This document shows positions 25,670 to 34,624 of a stretch of 64,000 nucleotides of DNA, piece after piece. The position numbers and the translations under genes were made by a program. Position 1 is the stretch's first letter, and every line of letters starts with the position of its first letter. The stretch covers positions 124,001 through 188,000 of the forward strand of contig CANQHV010000001.1 in assembly GCA_947624005.1 (NCBI GenBank), in the 5' to 3' direction. The stretch is from an uncultured Clostridia bacterium. GTDB taxonomy: Bacteria > Bacillota > Clostridia > Christensenellales > Borkfalkiaceae. Under the pieces are notes generated by a model, which was given only the letters and a program-made list of their open reading frames with translations, was not told the origin of the DNA and searched no databases.

Positions 25670-26638
25670 ATGCAGAAATCAACGGCGGTCGTATCGCTTG
25701 AAGCCATAAGAAAAAACGCGCGTTTTGTAAAAAGTCTTTTGAACGGCAAAAAGTTTTACGCGGTGGTCAAGGCGGACGCCTACGGTCACGGCGCGGCGCA
25801 GGTCGCGCACGCTCTTTCGGATATTGCCGACGCGTTCTGCGTGGCGATTACCGACGAGGGCGAAGCCCTTCGGATTGCGGGAATAGATAAAGAAATTCTC
25901 GTTTTCACCCCGCCGCTTTCCCGCGGCGACGTCGCAAGGGCGGAAAGCTATAACCTTACGCTTACGGTAAACGGCGTTGTCGCCGCGCGGCTTTCCCGAG
26001 GTCTGCCCTGCCATATAAAGTTAAATACGGGTATGAACCGCGTAGGCTGTTCGCTTTCGGAACTTGCGAAAATTCTTAAAATACTTTCTCCCGAACAGAT
26101 AAAGGGAGTATATTCTCATATTTACGCCCCGTGCGACGAACTCCACACCCGCGCTCAACTTGAAGCGTTTAAAAGCGCGGTCGCCCTTGTAAAATCGGAA
26201 AACAGCGATATATGCGCTCACTTTTCCGCCTCGGCAGGCATTTTAATGGGAGGGGAATACCTCTTTGACGGCGCGCGGGCGGGGATACTTTTATACGGTT
26301 ATTGCCCGTCGGGTTTTTCGGCTCCCGTTATTCCCGCAATGAAAATCTACGCGCCACGCGTGCAGCGCACTTCGGTATTCGGTTACGGCGTGGGTTACAA
26401 ACAGGCGGAAAAAAAGTATAAAACTCTTGCAACCTACCGCTACGGTTACGCCGACGGCGCGCCCCGTCGCGCCCGCCTCGGCGAAAGTCCGCTGTGTATG
26501 GACGGCTTTGTTTCGCGCGACGTCGGGAAGTTTTATCTTCTGGACGACGCGGGCAGGCTCGCCGAGGACTGCGGCACGATAAGTTACGAAATTTTATGTT
26601 CCGCGGCAAGGCGTTGCCGCATTGTCTACGAAAATTAA
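25670..26638 (+). CDS. alr: Alanine racemase (short form)
   Basis: 322 residues. PLP-dependent enzyme making D-alanine for peptidoglycan. The PLP lysine motif is YAVVKADAYGHG; other family segments are IKLNTGMNRVG, GARAGILLYG, the catalytic-Tyr region YRYGYADGAPRRA and a LCMDGF version of the CMDQ motif. It is 50-60 residues shorter than usual, mostly in the C-terminal beta domain, which ends GTISYEILCSAARRCRIVY. It could be a compact alanine racemase or a relaxed amino-acid racemase. No clear ribosome site; see the promoter at 25634. Confidence 0.85.
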   Translation: MQKSTAVVSLEAIRKNARFVKSLLNGKKFYAVVKADAYGHGAAQVAHALSDIADAFCVAITDEGEALRIAGIDKEILVFTPPLSRGDVARAESYNLTLTVNGVVAARLSRGLPCHIKLNTGMNRVGCSLSELAKILKILSPEQIKGVYSHIYAPCDELHTRAQLEAFKSAVALVKSENSDICAHFSASAGILMGGEYLFDGARAGILLYGYCPSGFSAPVIPAMKIYAPRVQRTSVFGYGVGYKQAEKKYKTLATYRYGYADGAPRRARLGESPLCMDGFVSRDVGKFYLLDDAGRLAEDCGTISYEILCSAARRCRIVYEN

Positions 26639-26652
26639 GACGGAAAAAGGTT

Positions 26653-27180
26653 ATGAAAGACGAAATACGCAAAAAACTCAAAATCAAGCGCGCGTATTTT
26701 CAGAATATCCGAAGAACGGCGGCGGACGACGCGATTTTCGAAAATTTTCTGACCGCGTTTTCCTCTTACGACAGTTTTTTCATATACAATTCTTTCGGCT
26801 CCGAGGCGGACACGAAAAAGATAATCTCCGCCCTTTCCGACCTCGGTAAAAAGGTATATCTCCCGAGGGTAGAGGGCGGGGACATAGTACCCGTGCCCGC
26901 GGGCGAAACGGTAAAGGGCGCGTTCGGAACGGACGAACCGCTCGGACAAGCCTATACGGGCGATATTGATATCTGCGTTATTCCGCTTCTTGCGGTGAAC
27001 GGCGACGGGTACCGCATAGGCTACGGCGGCGGATATTACGACAGATATTTGAAACACAGCTCCGCAAAACGCGTGGGTTTGGGATATTTTATACAGTTTG
27101 AGGACTTCGTGCCCGACGAGTGGGACGAAAAACTTGATATGTTTATTTGCGAAAGGGGGATTTATACCTTTGACAACTGA
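26653..27180 (+). CDS. 5-formyltetrahydrofolate cyclo-ligase
   Basis: 175 residues. Converts 5-formyl-THF to 5,10-methenyl-THF using ATP. Signatures are the basic N-terminus MKDEIRKKLKIKRAYFQ, the folate site region and the highly conserved RIGYGGGYYDRYL. The start is at 26653 after GGAAAAAGG; the track start at 26494 lies inside alr. One-carbon metabolism is also represented by fhs at 47.5 kb. The 3' end overlaps the next gene by 11 nt. Confidence 0.93.
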   Translation: MKDEIRKKLKIKRAYFQNIRRTAADDAIFENFLTAFSSYDSFFIYNSFGSEADTKKIISALSDLGKKVYLPRVEGGDIVPVPAGETVKGAFGTDEPLGQAYTGDIDICVIPLLAVNGDGYRIGYGGGYYDRYLKHSSAKRVGLGYFIQFEDFVPDEWDEKLDMFICERGIYTFDN

Positions 27181-27781
27181 TTTCGGCGCCGCGGACAAGC
27201 GCAAAGCGGCAGGTTACGAATTTTTGGATATGCTTGCAAGCGTGGCGTTTCCGTTTATGCTTCAACTTATATTTTCCGCCTCGGTAATACTCTTTGCCGA
27301 CAGCGGCGACGCGGCGGTAAAACTTGTCGCGCTGATTTTCGGCGAGCTTCTGCTTATAGGCGCGTATATAATTTTCGGCAGACAGAACGGAATCGCGGGA
27401 GTAAGAAAAAGCGTGCAAAACGTAACAAAGCGCGCCAATTCCGACGATTTGAAGGCTCATTTCCACGTCGGGGAATACGCGCTTTGGAAAGGCTTTGTAA
27501 TAGGGCTTATGTCGTGCGTGCCCTTCGCGCTGTTCCAGCTTATAAACTGCGCCGTTCCAAATTCCGTGTGCGAATTTATCTTAAAATACGCTTTCGGTTG
27601 GGCGTGGTATCCGCTCGGAATGGCGGGCGTTACCCAATGGCTCAACTTCATTTGGATTATACCCCTTACCTGCGTACACGCGGGCGCGTATTTCTGGGGC
27701 GGCAGTTTGGAACGCAAGCGCCAGCAACAGGTGGCGGCTGCGGCGGAAATGGGCAAAAAGGATAAAAAAGGCAAAAAGTGA
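27170..27781 (+). CDS. Predicted four-helix membrane protein, unknown function
   Basis: About 203 residues from a TTG at 27170, preceded by AGGGGGA at good spacing and overlapping the previous stop by 11 nt. Hydrophobic segments lie near residues 20-45, 50-70, 105-125 and 145-170, and the C-terminus is a Lys-rich cytoplasmic tail (MGKKDKKGKK). I recognise no family. It sits between folate and rRNA-methylation genes with overlapping ends, so it is translated in the same operon, but this context does not reveal a role. Confidence 0.75.
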   Translation: MTTDFGAADKRKAAGYEFLDMLASVAFPFMLQLIFSASVILFADSGDAAVKLVALIFGELLLIGAYIIFGRQNGIAGVRKSVQNVTKRANSDDLKAHFHVGEYALWKGFVIGLMSCVPFALFQLINCAVPNSVCEFILKYAFGWAWYPLGMAGVTQWLNFIWIIPLTCVHAGAYFWGGSLERKRQQQVAAAAEMGKKDKKGKK

Positions 27782-28308
27782 GAATAATTTCGGGTACTTT
27801 CCGCGGTCTTAAACTTTGCGAATTCGAGGGCAAGGACGTCCGCCCCACTTCCGACAGAGTAAAAGAAAGTCTTTTCAACATAATTTATTCGCGGGTTGCG
27901 GGCGCGCGCGTTCTCGACCTCTTCTGCGGAAGCGGCAATTTGGGCATAGAATGTCTTTCCCGCGGCGCGGCGGAAGTACACTTCAACGATATTTCGCCGT
28001 CAAGCCTTAAAATTCTCGGAAAAAATCTCGCCAAAATAAAAAGGACGGCGGTAATAACCGCCTGCGATTTTTCCGACTGTCTGAAAGGGCTTAAAGGTAA
28101 GTTCGACCTTATATTCATCGACCCTCCGTACAGGTCGGAGGCGGGAACCGAAGCGTTGGGGCTTATTTCCGAACTCGGGCTTTTGGCGGACGGCGGAATT
28201 GCCGTATACGAGCGCGACCGCGCGTTTTCGGGCGCGGTAAAAGGGCTTGAAAAGTTTGACGAGCGCAAGTACGGTAAAACGTACATAACCTTTTTCAGGG
28301 GTGCGTAA
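27778..28308 (+). CDS. rsmD: 16S rRNA (guanine966-N2)-methyltransferase RsmD
   Basis: 176 residues from a GTG start overlapping the preceding TGA (AAAGG 6 nt upstream). Typical N-terminus MRIISGTFRG, then RPTSDRVKESLFN, motif I VLDLFCGSGNLGIE, and the catalytic N-methyltransferase motif IDPPY. It methylates G966 of 16S rRNA during 30S assembly. The rsmD-coaD pair is widely conserved in bacteria and is present here, coaD following after one nucleotide. Confidence 0.95.
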   Translation: MRIISGTFRGLKLCEFEGKDVRPTSDRVKESLFNIIYSRVAGARVLDLFCGSGNLGIECLSRGAAEVHFNDISPSSLKILGKNLAKIKRTAVITACDFSDCLKGLKGKFDLIFIDPPYRSEAGTEALGLISELGLLADGGIAVYERDRAFSGAVKGLEKFDERKYGKTYITFFRGA

Positions 28309-28309
28309 T

Positions 28310-28798
28310 ATGAAAAAATGCGTTTTTGCGGGTACTTTCGACCCGCCCACAAAGGGTCACGAGCAGGTTGTAAAAGCCGCGCTCGGCATATTCGACGCCG
28401 TTACCGTCGCCGTAATGGTGAACACGGGCAAAACCTGCGCGCTTTCTACGGACGAGCGGGTGACGTTGCTTAAAAAACTTTTCGGCGGCGAGCCGCGGGT
28501 AAAGGTCGTGAGTTTCGATGGCGCGGCGGTGGACCTTCTGAAAAAGGAGGGCACGCCTTATTATGTGCGCGGGGTGCGGAATACAATAGACTTCGAGTAC
28601 GAAAAGTCGGATTTTTTCGCAAGCAAAAAGCTTATGCCCGAGCTTGTCGGAATTTTTATCCCGTCCGCGCAGGAAGACGAGCATATAAGCTCGACGCTTG
28701 TCAGAAACAGCGTCAGATTCGAAAAGGACTACGCGGACTATATCCCCGAAGCTATTTTAAGCGACGTCAGAAAAATTCTGGAGAGCAAATATGTTTGA
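28310..28798 (+). CDS. coaD: Phosphopantetheine adenylyltransferase CoaD
   Basis: 162 residues. Fourth step of coenzyme A synthesis. Nucleotidyltransferase motif GTFDPPTKGH (the HxGH variant TKGH), the YYVRGVRNTIDFEYE region and ISSTLVRN-like SSTLVRN. The start is the ATG at 28310 preceded by AGGGG; the track GTG at 28301 overlaps the rsmD stop and is less likely. It overlaps aroF by 8 nt. Confidence 0.96.
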   Translation: MKKCVFAGTFDPPTKGHEQVVKAALGIFDAVTVAVMVNTGKTCALSTDERVTLLKKLFGGEPRVKVVSFDGAAVDLLKKEGTPYYVRGVRNTIDFEYEKSDFFASKKLMPELVGIFIPSAQEDEHISSTLVRNSVRFEKDYADYIPEAILSDVRKILESKYV

Positions 28799-29813
28799 AA
28801 AGCAGATAAAAATTCCCGAACCCGAGCAATTGAAAGAACAGATTCCTGTGCCGCCCGCGCTTAAAAAACTGCGCGAAGAGCGCGCCGCGGCTGTTTCGGA
28901 AGTTATAACGGGCAAGTCCGACAAATTGCTTGTAATAGTCGGTCCCTGTTCCGCGCACGAAAGCGCGCCCGTCCTCGATTATGTCGAAAGGTTGGGCAAG
29001 CTTAACCTTAAATTAAAGGACAAGCTTGTGCTTGTTCCCAGAATTTATACAAACAAGCCCCGCACAAAGGGCGTGGGGTACAAGGGTATGTTTTCACAGC
29101 CCGACCCCACGAAGTCGGAAGATATTTTAAACGGCATAATCTCTATACGCCGCCTTAATATCGCCGCAATGCAGGCTTCGGGGCTTGTCGCGGCGGACGA
29201 AATGCTGTATCCGTCGAATATAGCGTATGTAGACGATTTGCTTTGCTATCACGCGGTCGGCGCAAGGAGTTCGGAAAATCAGCTTCACAGGCTTGTCGCA
29301 AGCGGTATGGACGTGCCCGTAGGCATAAAAAATCCGATGAGCGGTTCGATACCCGTGCTTTTGAATTCCATTTACGCCGCGCAAAGCCCGCAGGTGTTCA
29401 AGCTTAACGGCTGGCAGGTTAAAACCAGCGGCAACCCGCTTGCGCACGCTATACTTCGCGGCGCGGTGGACAGCTACGGCAACGATATACCCAATTTCCA
29501 TTACGAAACGGTTATAGCCGCGGCGGAGGGGTATAAAAAATCGGGGCTTTCCAACCCCGCGATTATAATAGATTCCAACCACTCGAACAGCGGCAAAAAA
29601 TTCAAACAGCAGATAAGGATATGCGAGGAAGTAATGCAGAACAGAATTTACTCCCCCGAATTCAAAAAAATAGTAAAGGGCTTTATGATTGAAAGCTTTA
29701 TCGTCGAGGGCAACCAGACCGAAGATAAGGTGTACGGTCAGTCGATAACGGACGCGTGCCTCGGCTGGGAAGATACCGAAAGATTGCTTTGCGACATAGC
29801 GGAAAAGGTGTGA
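28791..29813 (+). CDS. aroF: 3-deoxy-7-phosphoheptulonate (DAHP) synthase, type I
   Basis: 340 residues, cytoplasmic; condenses PEP and erythrose-4-phosphate at the entry of the shikimate pathway. The AroF/G/H type is shown by IVGPCSAHE, RIYTNKPRTKGVGYKG, ARSSENQLHR and DSNHSNSGKK. N-terminal residues of about 1-45 form the usual regulatory extension of Phe/Tyr-sensitive forms. It is followed after one nucleotide by pheA, so the pair commits carbon to phenylalanine. The assignment to AroF rather than AroG is arbitrary. Confidence 0.94.
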   Translation: MFEKQIKIPEPEQLKEQIPVPPALKKLREERAAAVSEVITGKSDKLLVIVGPCSAHESAPVLDYVERLGKLNLKLKDKLVLVPRIYTNKPRTKGVGYKGMFSQPDPTKSEDILNGIISIRRLNIAAMQASGLVAADEMLYPSNIAYVDDLLCYHAVGARSSENQLHRLVASGMDVPVGIKNPMSGSIPVLLNSIYAAQSPQVFKLNGWQVKTSGNPLAHAILRGAVDSYGNDIPNFHYETVIAAAEGYKKSGLSNPAIIIDSNHSNSGKKFKQQIRICEEVMQNRIYSPEFKKIVKGFMIESFIVEGNQTEDKVYGQSITDACLGWEDTERLLCDIAEKV

Positions 29814-29814
29814 A

Positions 29815-30612
29815 ATGAAAAGAATTGCCTATCTCGGACCCGAAGGCACGTACAGCTATTTCGCGGCGAAAAAAATGGGAAGGGGCGCGCAACTCGTGCC
29901 CGTCGAAAATTTCCCTTTAATATTTAAGGCGCTTATTTCGGGCGAGGTCGATTTTGCCGTTCTGCCCATTGAAAACACCTTAAACGGCGGCGTTTTGCAA
30001 AATCTCGACCTGTTACAGTCCACGCAGGACGTATTCGCTTTCAAAAGCGTTACAATACGCGTCGACCACCGCCTTGCGATGCTTCCCGAAGCGGACCCGA
30101 AAAAAATCACCGCAATTTATTCCCACCCGCAGGCGCTTGCGCAGTGTTCGAAATTTCTCAATTCGCACTTCCCGCACGCCCGCCTTTTGCCCACTACTTC
30201 GACGGGCGCAAGCGTGAAAATGATAACTTCGCCCGAATGCGCGGGCATTGTAAGCGCGCACGCCTCCGTGGACGGGCTTAAATTTTACGGCGGCAACATT
30301 GCCGACGAAAAACACAATTACACCCGTTTTCTGCTTGTCAGAAAGGGCGGGGCGAAAAACGCCGCAAGCAGCAGAATTTATTTCTGTGCGACGCTTGCGC
30401 ATAAACCCGGGTCGCTGTACGATTTTCTGCATATAATCTACTGCCGCGGGCTTAATATGACCAAAATAGAATCGCGCCCCGTCAAAGATAAACCGGGCGA
30501 ATACAGATTTTTTATCGAAATCGAGGCAAATTACAAAGACGACGAGGTAAAAACCTCGCTTGCGGCTTTAAAGAGCGCCGCAAATTCTTTCAAACTGCTC
30601 GGCTGCTACTGA
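29815..30612 (+). CDS. pheA: Prephenate dehydratase
   Basis: 265 residues. Converts prephenate to phenylpyruvate. The catalytic domain begins RIAYLGPEGTYSYFAA and contains VLPIENTLNGGV and the NYTRFLLV (TRF) motif. The C-terminal ACT domain has KPGSLYDFL (GALV-type) and IESRPVK, which bind phenylalanine for feedback inhibition. There is no chorismate mutase domain. The gene overlaps the 3' end of the convergent ylbJ-like gene by 7 nt, so both stop codons lie inside the other gene. Confidence 0.95.
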   Translation: MKRIAYLGPEGTYSYFAAKKMGRGAQLVPVENFPLIFKALISGEVDFAVLPIENTLNGGVLQNLDLLQSTQDVFAFKSVTIRVDHRLAMLPEADPKKITAIYSHPQALAQCSKFLNSHFPHARLLPTTSTGASVKMITSPECAGIVSAHASVDGLKFYGGNIADEKHNYTRFLLVRKGGAKNAASSRIYFCATLAHKPGSLYDFLHIIYCRGLNMTKIESRPVKDKPGEYRFFIEIEANYKDDEVKTSLAALKSAANSFKLLGCY

Positions 30613-31556
30613 ACGGGCAACAATAACAGAAAACACACCGCCGCCTGAATTAATTTGACGGCGGTGAATTTTAAAGGCGACACGCCGCATTCGGTAAGAT
30701 AGCATAACTGCTGAAAGAGTATCGACGCGCCGCCGAAAGTTATAACCGCGCCCGCAAGCGGCACCGAAAGTCCGCCGCCCGCCGCCGCGATGGCGCGGCA
30801 ACCCGCCGTCGATTCGAACAGCCCCGTGCACAGCCCGAAGGCAAGCCCGTCGGAAAGAAACAGCGAAAAAAAGTTTTCAAGCGGCGAAAGTAAGCCGAAG
30901 TCGTAAAAAACGCTTGCCGCAGTCGCGAAAAAGGCTATAAAGCCGCCCGCCACGGCGACCGAAATTATCGCGGAATAAAAACTTTCGTAAAGGGCGTTTC
31001 CCGAATAAATTGTCGGAGTATATTGCGACTTTCGGTTATTTTTCGAAAAAATGGCGATAATCAGACCGACGGCAAGCACCGCGCACGCGTGCGAGAGGTA
31101 AATAAGAATCCCAAGGGCTTTTTTTGCGAACATCTTGTACCCGACCGCGCCTATTATAAACAGCGGACCCGACGTCGAACACAGATACGAAAGTTTGGCA
31201 CAATCCTGCCTTTGCACCGCGCCGCGTTTTGAAAATTCCGAAACGAGCCTTGCGCCCGCGGGGTAGCCCGAGCATATGCTCATCATAAAGCACACCGCGG
31301 CGGCGGGCGGGAGTCCGAAAAGTCCCGAGGCGCGTCTTAACGGAAGCGAAGCTTTTTCGGCCATCCCCGTCTTTATGAACAGAAGAGTAATCACCATAAA
31401 CGGAAAAAGCGAGGGAAGCACGCACTCCGCCCACAGCGAAAACCCGCCGAAAGTCGTTTTAATGTATCTTTCGGGGTAGGCGATAATCGCCGCCGCCAAA
31501 AATAAAAGACAAGCCGACAAGACGGCGTATTTTACATATTTTTTATACTTTTTCAT
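30606..31556 (-). CDS. YlbJ-like sporulation/nucleoside-recognition membrane protein
   Basis: 316 residues, about 8 helices. Similar in plan to YlbJ/SpoVV-like Gate-domain proteins: LWAECVLPSLFPFMVI near the N-terminus and the family-like CSGYPAGARLVSEF loop, with a second half-repeat ending GGASILFQQLCYL. In spore formers YlbJ is a mother-cell membrane protein linked to dipicolinate transport, but no other sporulation gene is visible here, so sporulation is not established. Divergent from the patatin gene with only 32 nt between the starts. Confidence 0.75.
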   Translation of the reverse strand: MKKYKKYVKYAVLSACLLFLAAAIIAYPERYIKTTFGGFSLWAECVLPSLFPFMVITLLFIKTGMAEKASLPLRRASGLFGLPPAAAVCFMMSICSGYPAGARLVSEFSKRGAVQRQDCAKLSYLCSTSGPLFIIGAVGYKMFAKKALGILIYLSHACAVLAVGLIIAIFSKNNRKSQYTPTIYSGNALYESFYSAIISVAVAGGFIAFFATAASVFYDFGLLSPLENFFSLFLSDGLAFGLCTGLFESTAGCRAIAAAGGGLSVPLAGAVITFGGASILFQQLCYLTECGVSPLKFTAVKLIQAAVCFLLLLPVQ

Positions 31557-31588
31557 TCAGTATACACTATTTTTGCAGGCGGTGATTT

Positions 31589-32380
31589 ATGAGTAAAACT
31601 TTGGGGCTTGCGTTGGGCGCGGGCGGCGCGCGCGGCGCGGCGCACGCGGGTTTTCTGCGCGCGCTCGACGAAGAGGGCGTTAAGCCCGATTATATCGCGG
31701 GTTCGTCGATGGGTGCGGTGGTAGGCGGGCTGTATGCGGGCGGCGTTTCGCCAGAAGAAATGGAAAAAATAATCCGCACGATAAAAAAGCGCGACATAAT
31801 AGATTTCAGCCCTGCGTTTGTTTCGAAAATGGCGTTGCTCCGCACAAAAAAAGTGCACGACCTTTTGCGCCGACTGCTCGGCGACAGAAAAATCGAGGAT
31901 TTCGCAATTCCGTTTGTCTGCGTCGCGACGGATATTTACGCGGGCGAAACCTTTGTGTTCGACAGCGGCGAAGCCGCGTTTGCCATTCAGGCGTCAAGCA
32001 CCATACCCGGCGTTTTCAGACCGGTAAAATACGGTAACAGACTGCTTGTGGACGGCGGTTGCCTCTGCCGCGTGCCCGTAAAAGCCGTAAAGGATATGGG
32101 CGCGGACGTCGTGGTGGCGGTGGACGTGCTTAAAAACTGCGCCAAGCCCGTCGCCGAAGTTAAGAATATACTTTCGGTTATGCTTAGGGTGTACGACGTT
32201 ATTGACAATAACCAAACGGGGCTTACGCGAAAACTCGAAGGCGGTATGTGCGACCTTTTGCTCGAACCCGAGCTTGAAGGCATAAGCCAATACGACGTAA
32301 AAGCCGCGGAAAATACGCTTGAAGAGGGCTACGCTCTGGGTAAAGCCAACGCGCAAAAGATAAAGGAGCTTTTGAAATAA
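31589..32380 (+). CDS. Patatin-like phospholipase (RssA/YchK type)
   Basis: 263 residues. Ser-Asp dyad acyl hydrolase: oxyanion loop ALGAGGARGAAHAG, nucleophile elbow GSSMGAVVGG, and DGG at the catalytic aspartate (VDGGCLCRVP). No signal peptide, so it acts in the cytoplasm or on the inner membrane face. AGGCGGTGAT precedes the ATG. No terminator is obvious; the T-box promoter of aspS begins about 155 nt later. Confidence 0.9.
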   Translation: MSKTLGLALGAGGARGAAHAGFLRALDEEGVKPDYIAGSSMGAVVGGLYAGGVSPEEMEKIIRTIKKRDIIDFSPAFVSKMALLRTKKVHDLLRRLLGDRKIEDFAIPFVCVATDIYAGETFVFDSGEAAFAIQASSTIPGVFRPVKYGNRLLVDGGCLCRVPVKAVKDMGADVVVAVDVLKNCAKPVAEVKNILSVMLRVYDVIDNNQTGLTRKLEGGMCDLLLEPELEGISQYDVKAAENTLEEGYALGKANAQKIKELLK

Positions 32381-32537
32381 TTTACGGCAACTGGTAAGGC
32401 TTTTGCCGTCAAAGGCATTTATAAGCCGCCTTATCGCGGTTTTGTGCGGACGGAACAAAATCCGAACGGATTCGGAACGTTAAAGGGGCGTTTTAGCGGG
32501 TATAAATAAAATCAAAGCCCCAACGCGCGCAAATCAA
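32381..32537 (+). other. Non-coding gap before aspS T-box
   Basis: 157 nt with no ORF. Only short inverted repeats are visible (ACGGCAA ... TTGCCGT; TCCGAA-CGGA-TTCGGA), none followed by a T tract, so I call nothing here. Confidence 0.5.
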
Positions 32538-32566
32538 TTGACATTTCCGCGCGGGATTATTATAAT
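32538..32566 (+). promoter_or_regulatory. Consensus promoter of aspS-gatCAB operon
   Basis: TTGACA, 17 nt, TATAAT, a perfect match to the vegetative consensus. Transcription start predicted about 32573. Confidence 0.85.
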
Positions 32567-32572
32567 TTGAGT

Positions 32573-32823
32573 ATAAATGCGACGACCGGGAAGAGTACCG
32601 CGCGTTATCGCCCACAGGGAGCGGGGAACAGTGAAACCCCCGCGGAATGAACGGGCGCGAAAAACCCCCGCGAGCAGCAACCCGAAAGGCGACGAGTAGG
32701 GCGCGCCGCAGACCTTGCGTAAAAGGAAAGAAGCGGTCCGTATTTTTTGCGGACAATTCAGGTGGCACCACGGTTATAACCGTCCTGAAATTTCCCAAAC
32801 GGGAATTTCGGGACGGTTTTTTT
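32573..32823 (+). promoter_or_regulatory. T-box riboswitch controlling aspS-gatCAB
   Basis: Stem I starts GACGACCGGGAAGAGTA with the AGUA loop-E motif. CCGCG (from 32598) pairs with CGCGG (32641-32645), leaving a specifier loop on the 3' side that reads GGAATGAACGGG, containing AAC (Asn) at 32650-32652 and the overlapping GAA (Glu) at 32649-32651. The T-box sequence AGGTGGCACCACGG is at 32760-32773; its UGGC bulge matches a G discriminator, as in tRNA-Asn. The terminator is CCGTCC ... GGACGG plus seven T (32778-32823). Uncharged tRNA should favour the antiterminator and read-through. Confidence 0.92.
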
Positions 32824-32878
32824 AATTATCGCGGCGAAAACCGCGGCAAAAATCAGCGAATAAGAAAGGGAGCAGTAT

Positions 32879-34621
32879 ATGGAAAATATTTACCGCACGC
32901 ACACGGCGAACGAAATAGGCGAGGATACGGTTGGGAAATCGGTTGTACTTTCGGGTTGGATTGAAAACATACGCGACCACGGCGGCGTATCGTTTATCGA
33001 CCTCCGCGACTTTTACGGGGTAGTTCAGGTGGTAATGCGCGACACAAGCCTTTTGGACGGTCTTAATAAAGAGGACTGCGTCTGCGTTTCGGGCGTTATA
33101 GAACACCGCGACGAAGAAACGTATAACCCCAAAATCCAATCGGGAACGGTCGAACTCAATTGCAAGTCGGTTAAAATTCTCGGAAAGGTGCGCGAACAAC
33201 TTCCTTTCGAGATAATAACTTCCAAGGAAACGCGCGAGGACGTAAGGCTTAAATACAGATTTTTGGACCTCCGCAACAGAAAGGTCAAAGACAACGTGGT
33301 TTTCCGCGCCGAAGTAATACGCTTTTTGCGCGGGCAGATGGAAAGCGAGGGCTTCCTCGAAGTGCAAACGCCCATACTTTGCGCGTCTTCGCCCGAGGGC
33401 GCACGCGACTACATCGTCCCCAGCCGCAGATATAAGGGCAAGTTCTATGCCCTTCCGCAGGCTCCCCAGCAGTATAAACAGCTTCTGATGGTTTCGGGAA
33501 TAGACAAATACTATCAGATTGCCCCGTGTTTCCGCGACGAAGACGCCCGCGCCGACCGTTCGCCCGGCGAGTTTTATCAGCTCGATTTCGAAATGGCGTT
33601 CGCCACTCAAGAGGACGTTTTCCGCGTGGGCGAAAGGGTGCTTTACAACACTTTCAAAAAATTCGCGCCCGAGGGCGCGCAGGTTACGGCAACTCCTTTT
33701 CCCGTAATTTCTTATAAGCAGGCGATGCTCGAATTCGGTTCCGACAAGCCCGATTTAAGGAACCCTCTCAGAATTATCGACCTTTCGGAATTTTTCTCGC
33801 GTTGCACTTTCAAACCTTTTCATAACCGCACCGTGCGCGCCGTTAAAGTCCACGCCGAAATGTCAAAGGGCTTCCACGAAAAACTGTTACAGTTCGCCCT
33901 CTCGATAGGTATGGGCGGGCTTGGGTACCTCGAAGTGCAGGACGATATGACTTTCAAGGGTCCCATAGACAAATTCATACCCGCCGAAATGAAAGGCGAG
34001 ATGATAAAGCTTGCAAACCTCGGCGCAGGCGACACGATATTCTTTATCGCCGACTCGGCGGAAAACGCGCCCAAGCTTGCGGGTCAGATAAGAAACGAAC
34101 TCGGTTTGCGCCTCAATCTTACCGAAAATAACGCGTACAGGTTCTGTTTCGTCAACGATTTCCCTATGTACGAGGCGGACGACAACGGCAACCCCGCGTT
34201 TACGCACAATCCTTTTTCGATGCCGCAGGGCGGTTTGGAAGCGTTGAACACAAAAAATCCCTACGATATACTCGCATATCAATACGATATAGTCTGCAAC
34301 GGCGTCGAACTTTCGAGCGGCGCGGTCAGAAATCACGACCTCGATATAATGAAGCGGGCTTTTGAAATCGCGGGCTACGACGAACAGACCTTGCAGGCTA
34401 AATTCGGCGCGCTGTATACGGCGTTCAAGTTCGGCGCGCCCCCGCACGCGGGAATGGCGCCCGGCATAGACAGAATGATAATGCTTTTGAAAAACGAAGA
34501 AAACATAAGGGAAGTTATAGCCTTTCCGATGAGCGCGTCCGCGCAGGATTTATTGTGCGGCGCGCCGAGCGAAGTTACCGAAACCCAACTTCGCGAAGTC
34601 CATATAAAAGTGAGGCAGTAA
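32879..34621 (+). CDS. aspS: Aspartyl-tRNA synthetase, probably non-discriminating (Asp/Asn)
   Basis: 580 residues, bacterial-type class IIb enzyme. OB-fold anticodon domain (VVLSGWIENIRDHGGVSFI), class II motif 2 CFRDEDARADRSPGEFYQLD, the bacterial GAD insertion and motif 3 GMAPGIDRMIMLL. Residue 34 is His in RDHGG; discriminating enzymes such as E. coli have Leu there (RRDLGS), and His is associated with non-discriminating AspRS. The second reported determinant aligns to Glu, so it is uninformative. Together with gatCAB downstream it should form Asp-tRNA(Asn). AAGGGAG precedes the ATG. Confidence 0.95.
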   Translation: MENIYRTHTANEIGEDTVGKSVVLSGWIENIRDHGGVSFIDLRDFYGVVQVVMRDTSLLDGLNKEDCVCVSGVIEHRDEETYNPKIQSGTVELNCKSVKILGKVREQLPFEIITSKETREDVRLKYRFLDLRNRKVKDNVVFRAEVIRFLRGQMESEGFLEVQTPILCASSPEGARDYIVPSRRYKGKFYALPQAPQQYKQLLMVSGIDKYYQIAPCFRDEDARADRSPGEFYQLDFEMAFATQEDVFRVGERVLYNTFKKFAPEGAQVTATPFPVISYKQAMLEFGSDKPDLRNPLRIIDLSEFFSRCTFKPFHNRTVRAVKVHAEMSKGFHEKLLQFALSIGMGGLGYLEVQDDMTFKGPIDKFIPAEMKGEMIKLANLGAGDTIFFIADSAENAPKLAGQIRNELGLRLNLTENNAYRFCFVNDFPMYEADDNGNPAFTHNPFSMPQGGLEALNTKNPYDILAYQYDIVCNGVELSSGAVRNHDLDIMKRAFEIAGYDEQTLQAKFGALYTAFKFGAPPHAGMAPGIDRMIMLLKNEENIREVIAFPMSASAQDLLCGAPSEVTETQLREVHIKVRQ

Positions 34622-34624
34622 AAA

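Noticed and set aside
31557-31588. Leaderless ylbJ-like start from TATACT just upstream
   Set aside because: The -10-like box is only 2 nt from the ATG and no -35 box is present at a sensible distance.
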